Part shown: positions 1-7,275 of the stretch, one piece after another
Numbering within the stretch: the first letter of the stretch is position 1
Layout of the letters: each line of letters begins with the position of its first letter
Source: Paenibacillus rigui
Lineage (GTDB): Bacteria > Bacillota > Bacilli > Paenibacillales > NBRC-103111
NCBI RefSeq assembly: GCF_002234615.1
Contig: NZ_NMQW01000027.1
Location: 1-64,000, forward strand
Length of the DNA: 64,000 bases
Direction: 5' to 3'
The notes under the pieces: generated by a model
The model's input: the letters and a program-made list of their open reading frames with translations, nothing else
Databases searched by the model: none
What the model was told of the DNA's origin: nothing
Made by a program: the position numbers and the translations under genes

Positions 1-2
1 CA

Positions 3-143
3 TACCGCTATCTGTTTTCTATCCAGATCGCATCAGCCAGCACCTGCGCTGAAAATTTTTCTCCCCTCGGGGAGAAGTCTTTTAAATGGGTTTACACAAA
101 AGATTTGACAGACCCTTTCTCTTGGAATGTGTTTAAGAAATAA
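3..143 (+). CDS. possible 3' end of a gene truncated by the window start
   Basis: An open frame with no start enters from the left edge and ends at TAA 141-143, giving about 46 residues with a plausible composition (it contains the string FKWVYTKDLTDPFSW). A second open frame, ending at TGA 50-52, competes with it and is followed by a GC-rich hairpin, so the coding frame is uncertain. I recognise neither. The position suggests a prophage accessory gene. Confidence 0.2.
   Translation, partial: YRYLFSIQIASASTCAENFSPLGEKSFKWVYTKDLTDPFSWNVFKK
61..82 (+). terminator. short GC-rich hairpin, possible terminator
   Basis: CTCCCC-TC-GGGGAG (61-74) is a 6-bp stem followed by AAGTCTTTT. The loop is too tight and the T-run too short for a confident rho-independent terminator. 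It would fit a gene ending at position 52. Confidence 0.25.
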
Positions 144-333
144 ATACATTCTGACAGACATCAATAAGGTAAAAGAGCTCATGTACGAGTATTTAAGAGA
201 CCGCGGCCAAAATGAATTACTTCCCAGGAACGAGGATACTTCTTTCGATGAGTTTGATCTGATGTTTATTCATCAGGATGAGATGTCACATTTTGTCATT
301 GAATCAGTTTGGCGCAAGTTAAAGGAAAGTTAA
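127..333 (+). CDS. small hypothetical protein (68 aa)
   Basis: An acidic, soluble 68-residue protein with no motif I recognise. The ATG at 127 has no good ribosome binding site. The in-frame ATG at 181 (51 aa) has a weak AAGGT upstream and may be the true start. A weak terminator hairpin follows at 369-398. It lies left of the AT-rich island and is probably prophage accessory DNA; function unknown. Confidence 0.4.
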   Translation: MCLRNKYILTDINKVKELMYEYLRDRGQNELLPRNEDTSFDEFDLMFIHQDEMSHFVIESVWRKLKES

Positions 334-368
334 CGGTTCTGAGAGATCAAATTAAATATCACTGAGAA

Positions 369-398
369 GACGGCACTTTTTATGGTTGTCGTTTTTTA
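369..398 (+). terminator. rho-independent terminator
   Basis: GACGGC (369-374) pairs with GTTGTC (385-390) through G-C, A-T and G-T pairs and is followed by GTTTTTT. It separates the 127-333 gene from the island operon starting at 541. Confidence 0.5.
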
Positions 399-540
399 GT
401 TCTTCCTACCTAAAAAAAGATATACTTTTTTGGTCAATTTTGCTATTTTAAATAGTGGGAATGGTAAAGTTTATGTATAAATGAATTTGTTTTAACTTAC
501 TAATTCCAATAACTATTAGATACAACTTCGGAGGTTCGAC

Positions 541-1278
541 ATGAACTACCATGTAATAGCACAGTTTCATGAAAAAACAAGATATTATTGGAACTATTCA
601 AAAGATTCACTTGTCGATGACTTATTAATACCACTGATTCAAAAAGATGTAAGAATAGCAAAAAAATCTGGAGTAGAAACAATATTTAACTTCGGAGCGA
701 TATCTTATTTTACTGTTCTTGCTACTAAGAAGCGGCTATCATTAAAAGGGGCACGAATTCCTAATGAATTAAAAGATAGGAGTTTTATTCAGGAGCATAA
801 TATTACTTCTCAGATAATAAATGAGGTAAAAGTTTTAACTAAATATTCAAATAAATCAATACTACAATATGCGCTTATGGAACCTTTAGATCAAATATTC
901 GTTGTAATGAAATTTGGTGATGAAGTTCTTGATTTAGTTTATAAAAGTGTAATTAAACCTTTAGGTGAAGAATTTGGGTATAAAGTTTTAAGGGTTGATG
1001 AAATACAAGATAGTGGATTTATTAACCAACAAACTCTAGAAAATATTTCCAAAAGCAAAATAGTCATTGCAGATTTAACGATGGAAAGCCCTAATTGTTA
1101 TTATGAAGCTGGATTTGCGCATGCACTAGGCAAGGAAATCGTCTTCTGCATAAAAAAAGATGGAAAGGTACATTTTGATTTAAGTTCAAACAGATTCATA
1201 GAATGGAGATCAGATAGCGACTATCGAGAGAAATTAACTGAAAGGTTAAAAGCCATTCGTGAAAAGCAATCTGATTAA
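541..1278 (+). CDS. nucleoside 2-deoxyribosyltransferase-like (TIR-superfamily) protein, putative defence enzyme
   Basis: The 245-aa protein has two parts. Residues 1 to about 115 are a domain I do not recognise. Residues 119-235 look like the nucleoside-deoxyribosyltransferase-like fold, related to TIR: a strand-forming IFVVMKF, then IVIADLT, then the PNCYYEAGFAHALGK signature. The glutamate of YYEAGFAHA is the expected catalytic residue. Relatives cleave N-glycosidic bonds in nucleotides or NAD; the substrate here is unknown. The start has a strong GGAGG seven bases upstream. It is the first gene of a three-gene, very AT-rich + strand operon with two TIR proteins, which suggests an anti-phage role (inference). 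Confidence 0.65.
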   Translation: MNYHVIAQFHEKTRYYWNYSKDSLVDDLLIPLIQKDVRIAKKSGVETIFNFGAISYFTVLATKKRLSLKGARIPNELKDRSFIQEHNITSQIINEVKVLTKYSNKSILQYALMEPLDQIFVVMKFGDEVLDLVYKSVIKPLGEEFGYKVLRVDEIQDSGFINQQTLENISKSKIVIADLTMESPNCYYEAGFAHALGKEIVFCIKKDGKVHFDLSSNRFIEWRSDSDYREKLTERLKAIREKQSD

Positions 1279-1372
1279 AATGATAATTCATCACATCTTC
1301 AAGGAAAATTATTGTTGGAAGGAATACAAAATATAGAGAAGTTTAAATAAAACGTATGGAAGGAAATAGAGG

Positions 1373-1843
1373 ATGGGACTACCACGGACGTTTGTTGGTT
1401 TTAGCAGTACGGATATTAGATACTATTATCTCATGTTAGCTTGGAAAGAAAATGAGAAAATTGATTTTAATTTCACTAATTGCCAACTAAAGCAGGAGTT
1501 ATTCTCTACAAACGAGCAATACATTAAGAGGAAATGTCGTGAACGTATTAACATGGCGGGATATTATATTATGCTTATTGGAAATGATACAAAATATAAG
1601 GAGAAATATGTACATTGGGAAGCGGAAGTTGCAATTGAAAAACAATGTACAATAATTGGGGTGAACCTTAACAACGCAAGGAGTTTTGATGTATCTAAAA
1701 CACCAAGTGTTCTTGACGGTATTGGAGCTATCTTTGTCCCCTTTAATCCAAAGATAATTAATCTTGCTTTAAGTGAGTATGAAATGGGGACCTCTGGAAA
1801 CTTTTACTATAAAGAATTTGTATACGAAACATTAGGTTTATGA
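1373..1843 (+). CDS. Thoeris ThsB-like TIR protein (MTH538/DUF1863 TIR-like family)
   Basis: This 156-aa protein is a single TIR-like domain. It opens with a beta strand and loop (RTFVGFSSTDIRYY), has YYIMLIGNDT in the middle, then YVHWEAEVAIEK, where a glutamate (E83 or E85) is the likely catalytic residue. The length and layout match the MTH538/DUF1863 family that includes Thoeris ThsB, which senses phage and makes an ADP-ribose-type signal. No ThsA (SIR2-SLOG or macro-TM) is encoded in the window, so the partner is outside it, lost, or replaced by a neighbour such as the SLATT protein. The RBS is GGAAATAGAGG just before ATG, a tight spacing. Confidence 0.65.
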   Translation: MGLPRTFVGFSSTDIRYYYLMLAWKENEKIDFNFTNCQLKQELFSTNEQYIKRKCRERINMAGYYIMLIGNDTKYKEKYVHWEAEVAIEKQCTIIGVNLNNARSFDVSKTPSVLDGIGAIFVPFNPKIINLALSEYEMGTSGNFYYKEFVYETLGL

Positions 1844-1900
1844 AATAAAAATAGATAAAGTTGGTTCAAAAATACTATTAAATAATTGGAGAGAACTCTA

Positions 1901-2704
1901 GTGAAAGTATTTATTAGTTGGTCGGGTGAAAGAAGTAAAAAAGTTGGAGAATTATTAGATGAATGGTTACAATGTGTCTTACAAGCAGTGGATCCTTGGA
2001 TGTCTAGTAAAGATATAGATAGGGGGTCCCTGTGGTTCAGTGAAATAAATGATCAACTGAAAGACACGAGTATTGGCGTTGTTTGCTTAACTAGGGAAAA
2101 TCTAAATAAACCATGGATTTTATTTGAAGCAGGAGCGCTTGCTAAAGGATTAAATTCCACACGAGTATGTACTCTATTAATAGATTTAGAATCAACTGAT
2201 ATCTCGGACCCTTTGGCTCAGTTTAACCATACATTGCCTACTCAGAGTAGTATTTGGGGATTGGTGAGAACAATCAATTCATCTTTAGGTGAGAGATCAC
2301 TAAAAGAAAGAGTACTAGAGAATGTATTCATGACTTATTGGCCTCAATTTGAGGAGAGGTTTAATGCTATACTTTCAGAAGTCCCTGATACATCACCTGA
2401 GGTAAGAAGAAATAACGATGATATCTTAGTTGAGTTATTGCAAGTCACGAGAGGACTAGACAAAAGAGTTAGGTATATGGAACGTGATCAACAACATAGT
2501 GTGAAAATGACAAATGAAGAGTTTGACAAGATCCTATTTAGATTAAAAAATAAAGGATTTGATCTTGAGCAATTATTAGAAGTTTTTACAGAAACATATG
2601 GTATTCCTTATAACGTGGTTCACCGAAGATTAATGGAAAATGATTTTACAAATATGGAAAATAAAAATATAGAATTAAAACAACATTTTTCTATAATTAA
2701 ATAG
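1901..2704 (+). CDS. TIR domain protein with C-terminal helical region
   Basis: Residues 1 to about 150 form a bacterial TIR domain: VFISWSGE at the start, a BB-loop-like DIDRGSLWF, IGVVCLTREN, then KPWILFEAGALAKG, with E76 as the predicted NADase glutamate. Residues 175-267 are helical and charged and may mediate oligomerisation. The GTG start at 1901 is chosen because TTGGAGAG sits seven bases upstream; an upstream TTG at 1886 overlaps that site. It is the last gene of the + strand island operon and ends at a bidirectional terminator. Confidence 0.7.
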   Translation: MKVFISWSGERSKKVGELLDEWLQCVLQAVDPWMSSKDIDRGSLWFSEINDQLKDTSIGVVCLTRENLNKPWILFEAGALAKGLNSTRVCTLLIDLESTDISDPLAQFNHTLPTQSSIWGLVRTINSSLGERSLKERVLENVFMTYWPQFEERFNAILSEVPDTSPEVRRNNDDILVELLQVTRGLDKRVRYMERDQQHSVKMTNEEFDKILFRLKNKGFDLEQLLEVFTETYGIPYNVVHRRLMENDFTNMENKNIELKQHFSIIK

Positions 2705-2742
2705 GAAAAAACAATCCCATTAGAGAGGGATTGTTTTTTTTA
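2705..2742. terminator. bidirectional rho-independent terminator between convergent TIR operons
   Basis: AAACAATCCC (2709-2718) and GGGATTGTTT (2727-2736) form a perfect stem with A-runs on the left and T-runs on the right, so it can stop transcription from both directions. It separates the two convergent halves of the TIR island. Confidence 0.85.
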
Positions 2743-3624
2743 ATTTTTTAAGTGGTCTCTGCGGGCTATCCAAAGAGTATGTTCTCTAGAGAATGCGTTC
2801 TCAGCATCTGCTACATAATTCGAGAGAGTTTCATCCGAATTAATAAACTCACTTTTTTGTAAAATCAAAGATATTTCTGCTGCAGTTACACTATATGCCT
2901 GAGATAATTCTTGATATTGCTTTAGTTTTATCCATGCTAACGTAGTAGTAGAGAGAGTCACAAAAAAGCCTGTTAAATTTAATGGAATGGTTGGATTGTT
3001 TGCGAATATTATTGCTAATGTGAGCGCCACTACTTGCAAAAATATCGTACAATAAAACCATCTTTCTTCAAGAGTCTTATTATTTTCTGCCTTTTTTTGA
3101 TACCATTCTAATTGGTTACTTACTCTATTTTCTATATATAAACTTTTACGTTTGTTTAAGTCTAGAAGCTTTACATTAGTCATTGTATCAGGTATGGACT
3201 GATTTGATTCATTAGTAATTAACATATGGCTAATAATGCTTTTATTACTGGTTAAGATGTTTTGTAGACTAGATATTAATTCTTTTTTGCTTGATTCAAT
3301 GCTAGATGTAAAGGGATCTGCACTCATCATATATTTCCATGATATAGTTTTAATAGATTCTGCAACAGCTCTACAACCAAACCATATTTTTTCATACTGC
3401 CGAATTCTTATGATGAACTTTATTATTATACTTATTGCTATTAGTATAGCGGCAAGCACACTGAAAAATATTTTATAGTTATCTGAAAGGAATGAAAAAG
3501 CTCCTAAAAAAGCTGAAATTGGCATGATAATTAAATCAATTTTAGAAAGTTGTAAATATTTATTTTGTGCCTCAATCGAACTGTAGTCGGCCATTTCAAA
3601 AGCTGACGGAAACTTAAATTGCAT
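2740..3624 (-). CDS. SLATT-domain membrane protein (DUF4231-like), putative pore effector
   Basis: This 294-aa protein has two pairs of transmembrane helices: about 31-46 and 51-74, then 189-208 and 213-232. The linker contains WFGCRAVAESIKTISWKYMM, characteristic of the SLATT/DUF4231 families. SLATT proteins are predicted membrane effectors of nucleotide-signalled conflict systems (CBASS-like SMODS and SLOG loci). A GGAAGGTT site precedes the start. It is the downstream gene of a minus-strand operon behind a TIR protein, which fits a TIR signal producer and membrane-pore pair. That pairing is inferred from context and not shown. Confidence 0.7.
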   Translation of the reverse strand: MQFKFPSAFEMADYSSIEAQNKYLQLSKIDLIIMPISAFLGAFSFLSDNYKIFFSVLAAILIAISIIIKFIIRIRQYEKIWFGCRAVAESIKTISWKYMMSADPFTSSIESSKKELISSLQNILTSNKSIISHMLITNESNQSIPDTMTNVKLLDLNKRKSLYIENRVSNQLEWYQKKAENNKTLEERWFYCTIFLQVVALTLAIIFANNPTIPLNLTGFFVTLSTTTLAWIKLKQYQELSQAYSVTAAEISLILQKSEFINSDETLSNYVADAENAFSREHTLWIARRDHLKN

Positions 3625-3693
3625 TAGATTTCAACCTTCCGTATATTATTTTAATTTTTTCCAGAGGTTTGAGCATATAACGACTACCGTAAT

Positions 3694-5190
3694 TCACGAG
3701 GAAGTTTTTATCCATAAAAAGCTTGGGTCAAGTTCCTTTATATATTTGAAAAGTTCATTCCATGTTATCTCAATTTGTTTCGCTCTTTCAAGCATTACAT
3801 CAGTATATTCTGATTTAAAACTCTCTTTGTATAAAGCTTTTGAGACTTTATACAAAGCCCTGAAGGCCTCTAGAAAATTGATTTTAAGTTCTTCCAATTT
3901 AGAATTATTAAATTCAAAGTCATAGAAAAATAATCTATCAATATTAGAAGTTTCGTAAAAGTTTATAAAATAAGAGTAATTTAAAGAGGAAATGAGTTTT
4001 GTAAGATTGTAAATTTCATCTAATGTAAAAACATTGGATATTTGAGTAAGGATATCACGATCGTTCATACTTAAGCCGTTTGCTTGGAACGATGATAATT
4101 CTTTTGTTGTAATTTCCTGACTGGTTATTTTTTCAAGAAAGGCATTAACCTTTGAAAGCAAATTACTATTATCTACACTTGAAATTATTTTGTATCGAAT
4201 TAAATCATTACTTAGCTTAAACAAATCGTCTTTATTATTTAATCGGATGGTTTGGATATTACCAAAAGGAGTAAATTTATATAAATCTTCTGAAGATATA
4301 GGATTAACTAGAATGGGACATACTTTTTTATTAATTGCCCAAGCAGCTCCCATTTCAATTAGACAGAACTTGCTTACTAAGTAATTGGGTGTGATTAATA
4401 GAATAATAAGCTCAGCATCTATCAAGTGCTCTTTAATACTTTGAGTAAAGCTCTCACCAAAAGAAATGTCCCCTTTTGAAGTACAATAAATATCCCCTCT
4501 GGAAGTATTAAATGAAGTCTGGAAAAAATCTAAAAAATGCTCGACCAATTGTTGATCCTTATGAGCGTGGCTTAAGAAAAGTTTATATTTCGTATTACTC
4601 CTTTTCTCCACTGTGTTCATAGATTTATCGTCTGATTTATTATTTGGAGCATATAGTCTTAGTGTATAATTCTTTGTAACTAGATCTTCAATATTGACAT
4701 ATCTAGTAAAGGCATCAAAATTTTCATCGCGGTCAATGGAAATTAAATTCCTAGTGGGCCCAAGAGTTCTACTAGACCAAAAGTTATCAAGGGGAGCTAT
4801 CAATTCTATAATAAGTTTCATGTCTGTGGAGTTAATTTTCAATTCTTCCCCAAGCTCATTACAATCGATTTTGGTAACATTAGGTTCCAAAATCAATTTG
4901 TTTTTTATAGTGGTTATGACTGTATCACAATAATTTATGTAAGGGCTATCTGGTGATATATGCAATATTCCTAATAGTGTGATTTGATAATGATGATCCA
5001 TCTTGTTTAGTAATAGCCTGTTTATTTGATTTGGATCAAAGGTGGGTGGTATTTCTTCTGTTAGTTCACTCTTAATCATCCTGTAATTATTAAGATGATC
5101 AAGACTATTAATATTTAAATTATATACTTTTTCAAGCCATTTTTTTTGATCTGATGTCATATCAATTTTTGGGTAAGTATATTGTTCCAT
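3694..5190 (-). CDS. TIR domain protein with N-terminal helical/winged-helix-like region
   Basis: In this 498-aa protein, residues 1 to about 190 are a mixed alpha/beta region that may be winged-helix. Residues 202-330 are a TIR domain: YKLFLSHAHKD, GDIYCTSKGD, ELIILLITPNYL, then FCLIEMGAAWA, with E279 as the predicted catalytic glutamate. Residues 340-498 are helical. TIR domains of this type cleave NAD+ or make cyclic ADP-ribose signals. It is the first gene of a two-gene operon with the SLATT protein (gap 69 bases) and convergent with the other TIR operon. Base composition is much more AT-rich than the phage structural genes, indicating separate acquisition. Confidence 0.75.
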   Translation of the reverse strand: MEQYTYPKIDMTSDQKKWLEKVYNLNINSLDHLNNYRMIKSELTEEIPPTFDPNQINRLLLNKMDHHYQITLLGILHISPDSPYINYCDTVITTIKNKLILEPNVTKIDCNELGEELKINSTDMKLIIELIAPLDNFWSSRTLGPTRNLISIDRDENFDAFTRYVNIEDLVTKNYTLRLYAPNNKSDDKSMNTVEKRSNTKYKLFLSHAHKDQQLVEHFLDFFQTSFNTSRGDIYCTSKGDISFGESFTQSIKEHLIDAELIILLITPNYLVSKFCLIEMGAAWAINKKVCPILVNPISSEDLYKFTPFGNIQTIRLNNKDDLFKLSNDLIRYKIISSVDNSNLLSKVNAFLEKITSQEITTKELSSFQANGLSMNDRDILTQISNVFTLDEIYNLTKLISSLNYSYFINFYETSNIDRLFFYDFEFNNSKLEELKINFLEAFRALYKVSKALYKESFKSEYTDVMLERAKQIEITWNELFKYIKELDPSFLWIKTSS

Positions 5191-5262
5191 TTCGTACGAC
5201 CATCCTTGTTATAAAATACTTAGATTCAAAAAGATCGCAACTACAAGCGATTAGCATCGAAC

Positions 5263-5622
5263 TTATTTTTTTTCTTTATCCCTCATCTTTTTCTCTTTTA
5301 AGAGCCGAAACATCTCCAACTCTTCCTTCAGCCGCGCTGCTTCTTCCTCAGTAAGTTCCTCTTTAGCTCCGCCGAAGTAAGCAACATTTATGTTATCATT
5401 TGTTTTATCAATTGTAGTCTTCTCATCTGTTCTACCAATTAGGAAATCGATGGGGACTGCAAAGAAATCGGCGATTTTCTGAAGACGATCCTTTCGAGGT
5501 AGTGAATCTGCTGTCTCTAGCCTCCTAATAGATGCAGGGGGTATGTCTAAAGAAATTGCTAATTGTTCTTGTGTCAATCCACGACTCTGTCTTAATTGTT
5601 TTAATCTATCTTTGAACTCCAA
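5263..5622 (-). CDS. XRE-family repressor (CI-like)
   Basis: In this 119-aa protein, residues 6-60 form a lambda-repressor-like helix-turn-helix (LKQLRQSRGLTQEQLAISLD, then RRLETADSLPRKDRLQKIADFF). The C-terminal half is charged and ends in a Glu/Lys-rich helix; there is no LexA/CI-type peptidase domain. It is divergent from a Cro-like gene, with several GTTCG-type operators between them, the standard arrangement of a temperate phage immunity region. It probably maintains lysogeny by repressing the rightward promoter at 5700-5728. Confidence 0.85.
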   Translation of the reverse strand: MEFKDRLKQLRQSRGLTQEQLAISLDIPPASIRRLETADSLPRKDRLQKIADFFAVPIDFLIGRTDEKTTIDKTNDNINVAYFGGAKEELTEEEAARLKEELEMFRLLKEKKMRDKEKK

Positions 5623-5661
5623 TTAAAGGCACCCCCTAATGAAATAATTGTATAATAAAAT

Positions 5662-5676
5662 GTTCGTAAAATAAAC
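5662..5676. promoter_or_regulatory. probable repressor operator O1 (half-conserved)
   Basis: GTTCGTAAAATAAAC keeps the left half of the GTTCG-N5-CGAAC motif. It abuts O2 directly, so the sites are in register at one site length (15 bp). Confidence 0.5.
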
Positions 5677-5691
5677 GTTCATAAAGCGAAC
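5677..5691. promoter_or_regulatory. probable repressor operator O2
   Basis: GTTCATAAAGCGAAC matches GTTCG-N5-CGAAC with one mismatch. It lies between the divergent repressor and Cro-like genes and ends eight bases before the rightward -35 box. Confidence 0.65.
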
Positions 5692-5699
5692 AATTTTAG

Positions 5700-5728
5700 T
5701 TGACATGTTCGAATTACGAACGTATAAT
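5700..5728 (+). promoter_or_regulatory. rightward early promoter (PR-like)
   Basis: TTGACA (5700-5705), a 17-base spacer and TATAAT (5723-5728) form a perfect sigma-A consensus. The spacer consists almost entirely of operator O3, so repressor binding would occlude RNA polymerase. Confidence 0.9.
5707..5721. promoter_or_regulatory. probable repressor operator O3 (perfect dyad arms)
   Basis: GTTCG-AATTA-CGAAC is symmetric in both arms and lies between the -35 and -10 of the rightward promoter. Confidence 0.8.
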
Positions 5729-5775
5729 ACAAATATAAGGTTCGTTAAAAGAATTTCTGGAAAGAAGGTGAAGAA

Positions 5776-6000
5776 GTGAAGCAGAAAAGAGAAGTGCTCA
5801 TCAATACCAGAAAAAACAAAGGTTTAACACAGGAAGAATTAGCAGCTTTTGCTGGAATCACTCGTGCATATCTTGCAAATATTGAACGTGGCGAGCATGC
5901 TCCCTCATTAAAAGTCGCTCAAAAATTAGCTGGTATTCTTGAAAAGGATACTGATGAGCTTTTTTTTGATATAAATGTTCGAAAAACGAACATTATTTAA
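5776..6000 (+). CDS. XRE-family regulator (Cro-like)
   Basis: This 74-aa protein is essentially one helix-turn-helix (residues 8-62: TRKNKGLTQEELAAFAGITR, YLANIERGEHAPSLKVAQKLA). The GTG start at 5776 has AAAGAAGGTGAAG upstream. It is the first gene behind the consensus rightward promoter and divergent from the CI-like repressor. The last codons contain another operator (5977-5991). Confidence 0.85.
   Translation: MKQKREVLINTRKNKGLTQEELAAFAGITRAYLANIERGEHAPSLKVAQKLAGILEKDTDELFFDINVRKTNII
5977..5991. promoter_or_regulatory. operator O4 inside the end of the Cro-like gene
   Basis: GTTCG-AAAAA-CGAAC has perfect arms identical to O3. It overlaps the last codons of the Cro-like gene, upstream of the excisionase-like gene, and may allow looping or a second control point. 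Confidence 0.65.
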
Positions 6001-6059
6001 TGAACTGAGTTTAGTTATTATCCTTATAAGCTGAAAATAATCGATGGAGGTTAATTAAG

Positions 6060-6257
6060 ATGCAAACAACCCTTACAGTTACCGAAGCCGCCGAAAAACT
6101 CCGTGTCTGCGAAGACACCATCTACACCATGGTACGCCGTAAACAAATCCCACATTTCCGCGTTCGCCGGCGTATCTTCTTCCGGGCCGAATCCTTAGAA
6201 GCCTGGATGAAGCAACAAGAAGCCGAAATCGAAGCAATCATGGCCTCAAATTCTTAA
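6060..6257 (+). CDS. excisionase-family helix-turn-helix protein
   Basis: This 65-aa protein starts with LTVTEAAEKLRVCEDTIYTMV and continues IPHFRVRRRIFFRAESLEAWM, the MerR-like winged HTH of the excisionase (HTH_17) family. It has GGAGG eight bases upstream. Such proteins can direct excision by the integrase or act as small regulators. Its place right after the immunity switch fits either role. Confidence 0.75.
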   Translation: MQTTLTVTEAAEKLRVCEDTIYTMVRRKQIPHFRVRRRIFFRAESLEAWMKQQEAEIEAIMASNS

Positions 6258-6380
6258 AAGAATGGCCCCCAGAAAAGGGAGCCCAAATCATAAGTGAGGT
6301 TGATAACTCCATAGTAACTCAAGCCCTTGGCACAAAACACCCAAACTGAAGTACAGATTTGACCCATTTACCTATAGTCC

Positions 6381-6397
6381 TGTGCTAATTTGGCACA
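6381..6397. promoter_or_regulatory. dyad upstream of HTH gene, candidate operator
   Basis: TGTGC-N7-GCACA (6381-6397) lies about 30 bases before the next HTH gene. The string TTGGCACAAA also occurs at about 6328, giving a direct repeat. It may be an autoregulatory site. Confidence 0.35.
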
Positions 6398-6429
6398 AAC
6401 CTTATATCTACCGGAAAGGGGGAAGAGCC

Positions 6430-6927
6430 TTGTCAATTGGGGAAGCGATTAGACGATACCGGGTATCCAACAGCTTAACTCAACGTGAGTTTGCATCACA
6501 GTTAGCGATGGACCGTTCGGTTCTAGCAAGAATTGAGCGTGGTAAGCGTGATCTGGATGCTTCTTATGACACCATCGTCTCTGGGCTAAACTGGAGAATC
6601 GCTTTGGAGATAGCCGACGAGCGAACCGATGGATACATATCCAACATTTTGGAACACCTGCCGAATTTAGATCTCCATCCTGCAGCTTTAAAGGACCTAC
6701 TCCTGAAGGAACTGACGGAATTGGAAGCAGCATTGGAGGAATTAGTGATGGCCAAGCACATTGATCCTAAAAAACGCCGACAAAGCGCTGAGCGTGTTTG
6801 GCACGAGATCCGGGATGTTATGGAGAAAGCCGCGGTGCTTCAAGGCGTTTTGGAAGAAGAATTTGGATTGGAACGAAAATCGCTGATCTTAAAACATCAG
6901 CAACAACTCAAAAGAGGAGAGCGCTAA
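6430..6927 (+). CDS. XRE helix-turn-helix phage protein
   Basis: Residues 1-60 are an HTH (IGEAIRRYRVSNSLTQREFA, SVLARIERGKRDLDASYDTI). The remainder is helical with a conserved-looking alpha bundle. The TTG at 6430 is chosen as start because GGAAAGGGGGAAG precedes it; upstream in-frame codons lack an RBS. The protein is 165 aa from this start. The role is probably regulation of early genes. Confidence 0.7.
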   Translation: MSIGEAIRRYRVSNSLTQREFASQLAMDRSVLARIERGKRDLDASYDTIVSGLNWRIALEIADERTDGYISNILEHLPNLDLHPAALKDLLLKELTELEAALEELVMAKHIDPKKRRQSAERVWHEIRDVMEKAAVLQGVLEEEFGLERKSLILKHQQQLKRGER

Positions 6928-6951
6928 ACGCGAAGGGAGGTGAAACAGGAT

Positions 6952-7125
6952 ATGAATGATACACCGAGCATCATCAAGACTGCGTGTGATGGAGACAAGC
7001 CCAACAGCCTCATCCGGATGTCGATGACTTTGGAAGAGTGCGTAGTAGCACATTTTGCATATGAAAGGAGCCGATTGTTTGAAAGTTCAAGTGATGCAAT
7101 ATCTGACACCGGACCAACGGTCTAG
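6952..7125 (+). CDS. small hypothetical phage protein (57 aa)
   Basis: The ATG at 6952 has GGGAGGTG ten bases upstream. The acidic 57-residue product contains two cysteines/histidines (TACDGDKP, ECVVAHFAYERS) but no recognised motif. It sits tightly behind the HTH gene in the same transcription unit. Confidence 0.5.
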   Translation: MNDTPSIIKTACDGDKPNSLIRMSMTLEECVVAHFAYERSRLFESSSDAISDTGPTV

Positions 7126-7213
7126 GTTTAACAAAATAAAAAATACCCGGCCGGCCAGCCGAGTATCATTGAGCATCCGTCTAAAGAAACTCATAGCTCT
7201 TATCTTATCATAG
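7079..7213 (+). CDS. small basic hypothetical protein (44 aa)
   Basis: A TTG at 7079 with AAAGGAG eight bases upstream opens a 44-codon frame (QVMQYLTPDQRSRFNKIK near the start). The product is very basic and overlaps the end of the 57-aa gene. Strong RBS spacing supports translation; there is no recognised domain. Confidence 0.4.
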   Translation: MKVQVMQYLTPDQRSRFNKIKNTRPASRVSLSIRLKKLIALILS

Positions 7214-7275
7214 GTCATCTTTTCGTGTGAAGAGCCCAATTAACTAATTCTAAATCATAAGGGAGTTAAAAACAT

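Noticed and set aside
1373-1843. Complete Thoeris system
   Set aside because: Only a ThsB-like protein is visible. No ThsA-type SIR2-SLOG or macro-TM gene occurs in the window, so the full call is not supported.
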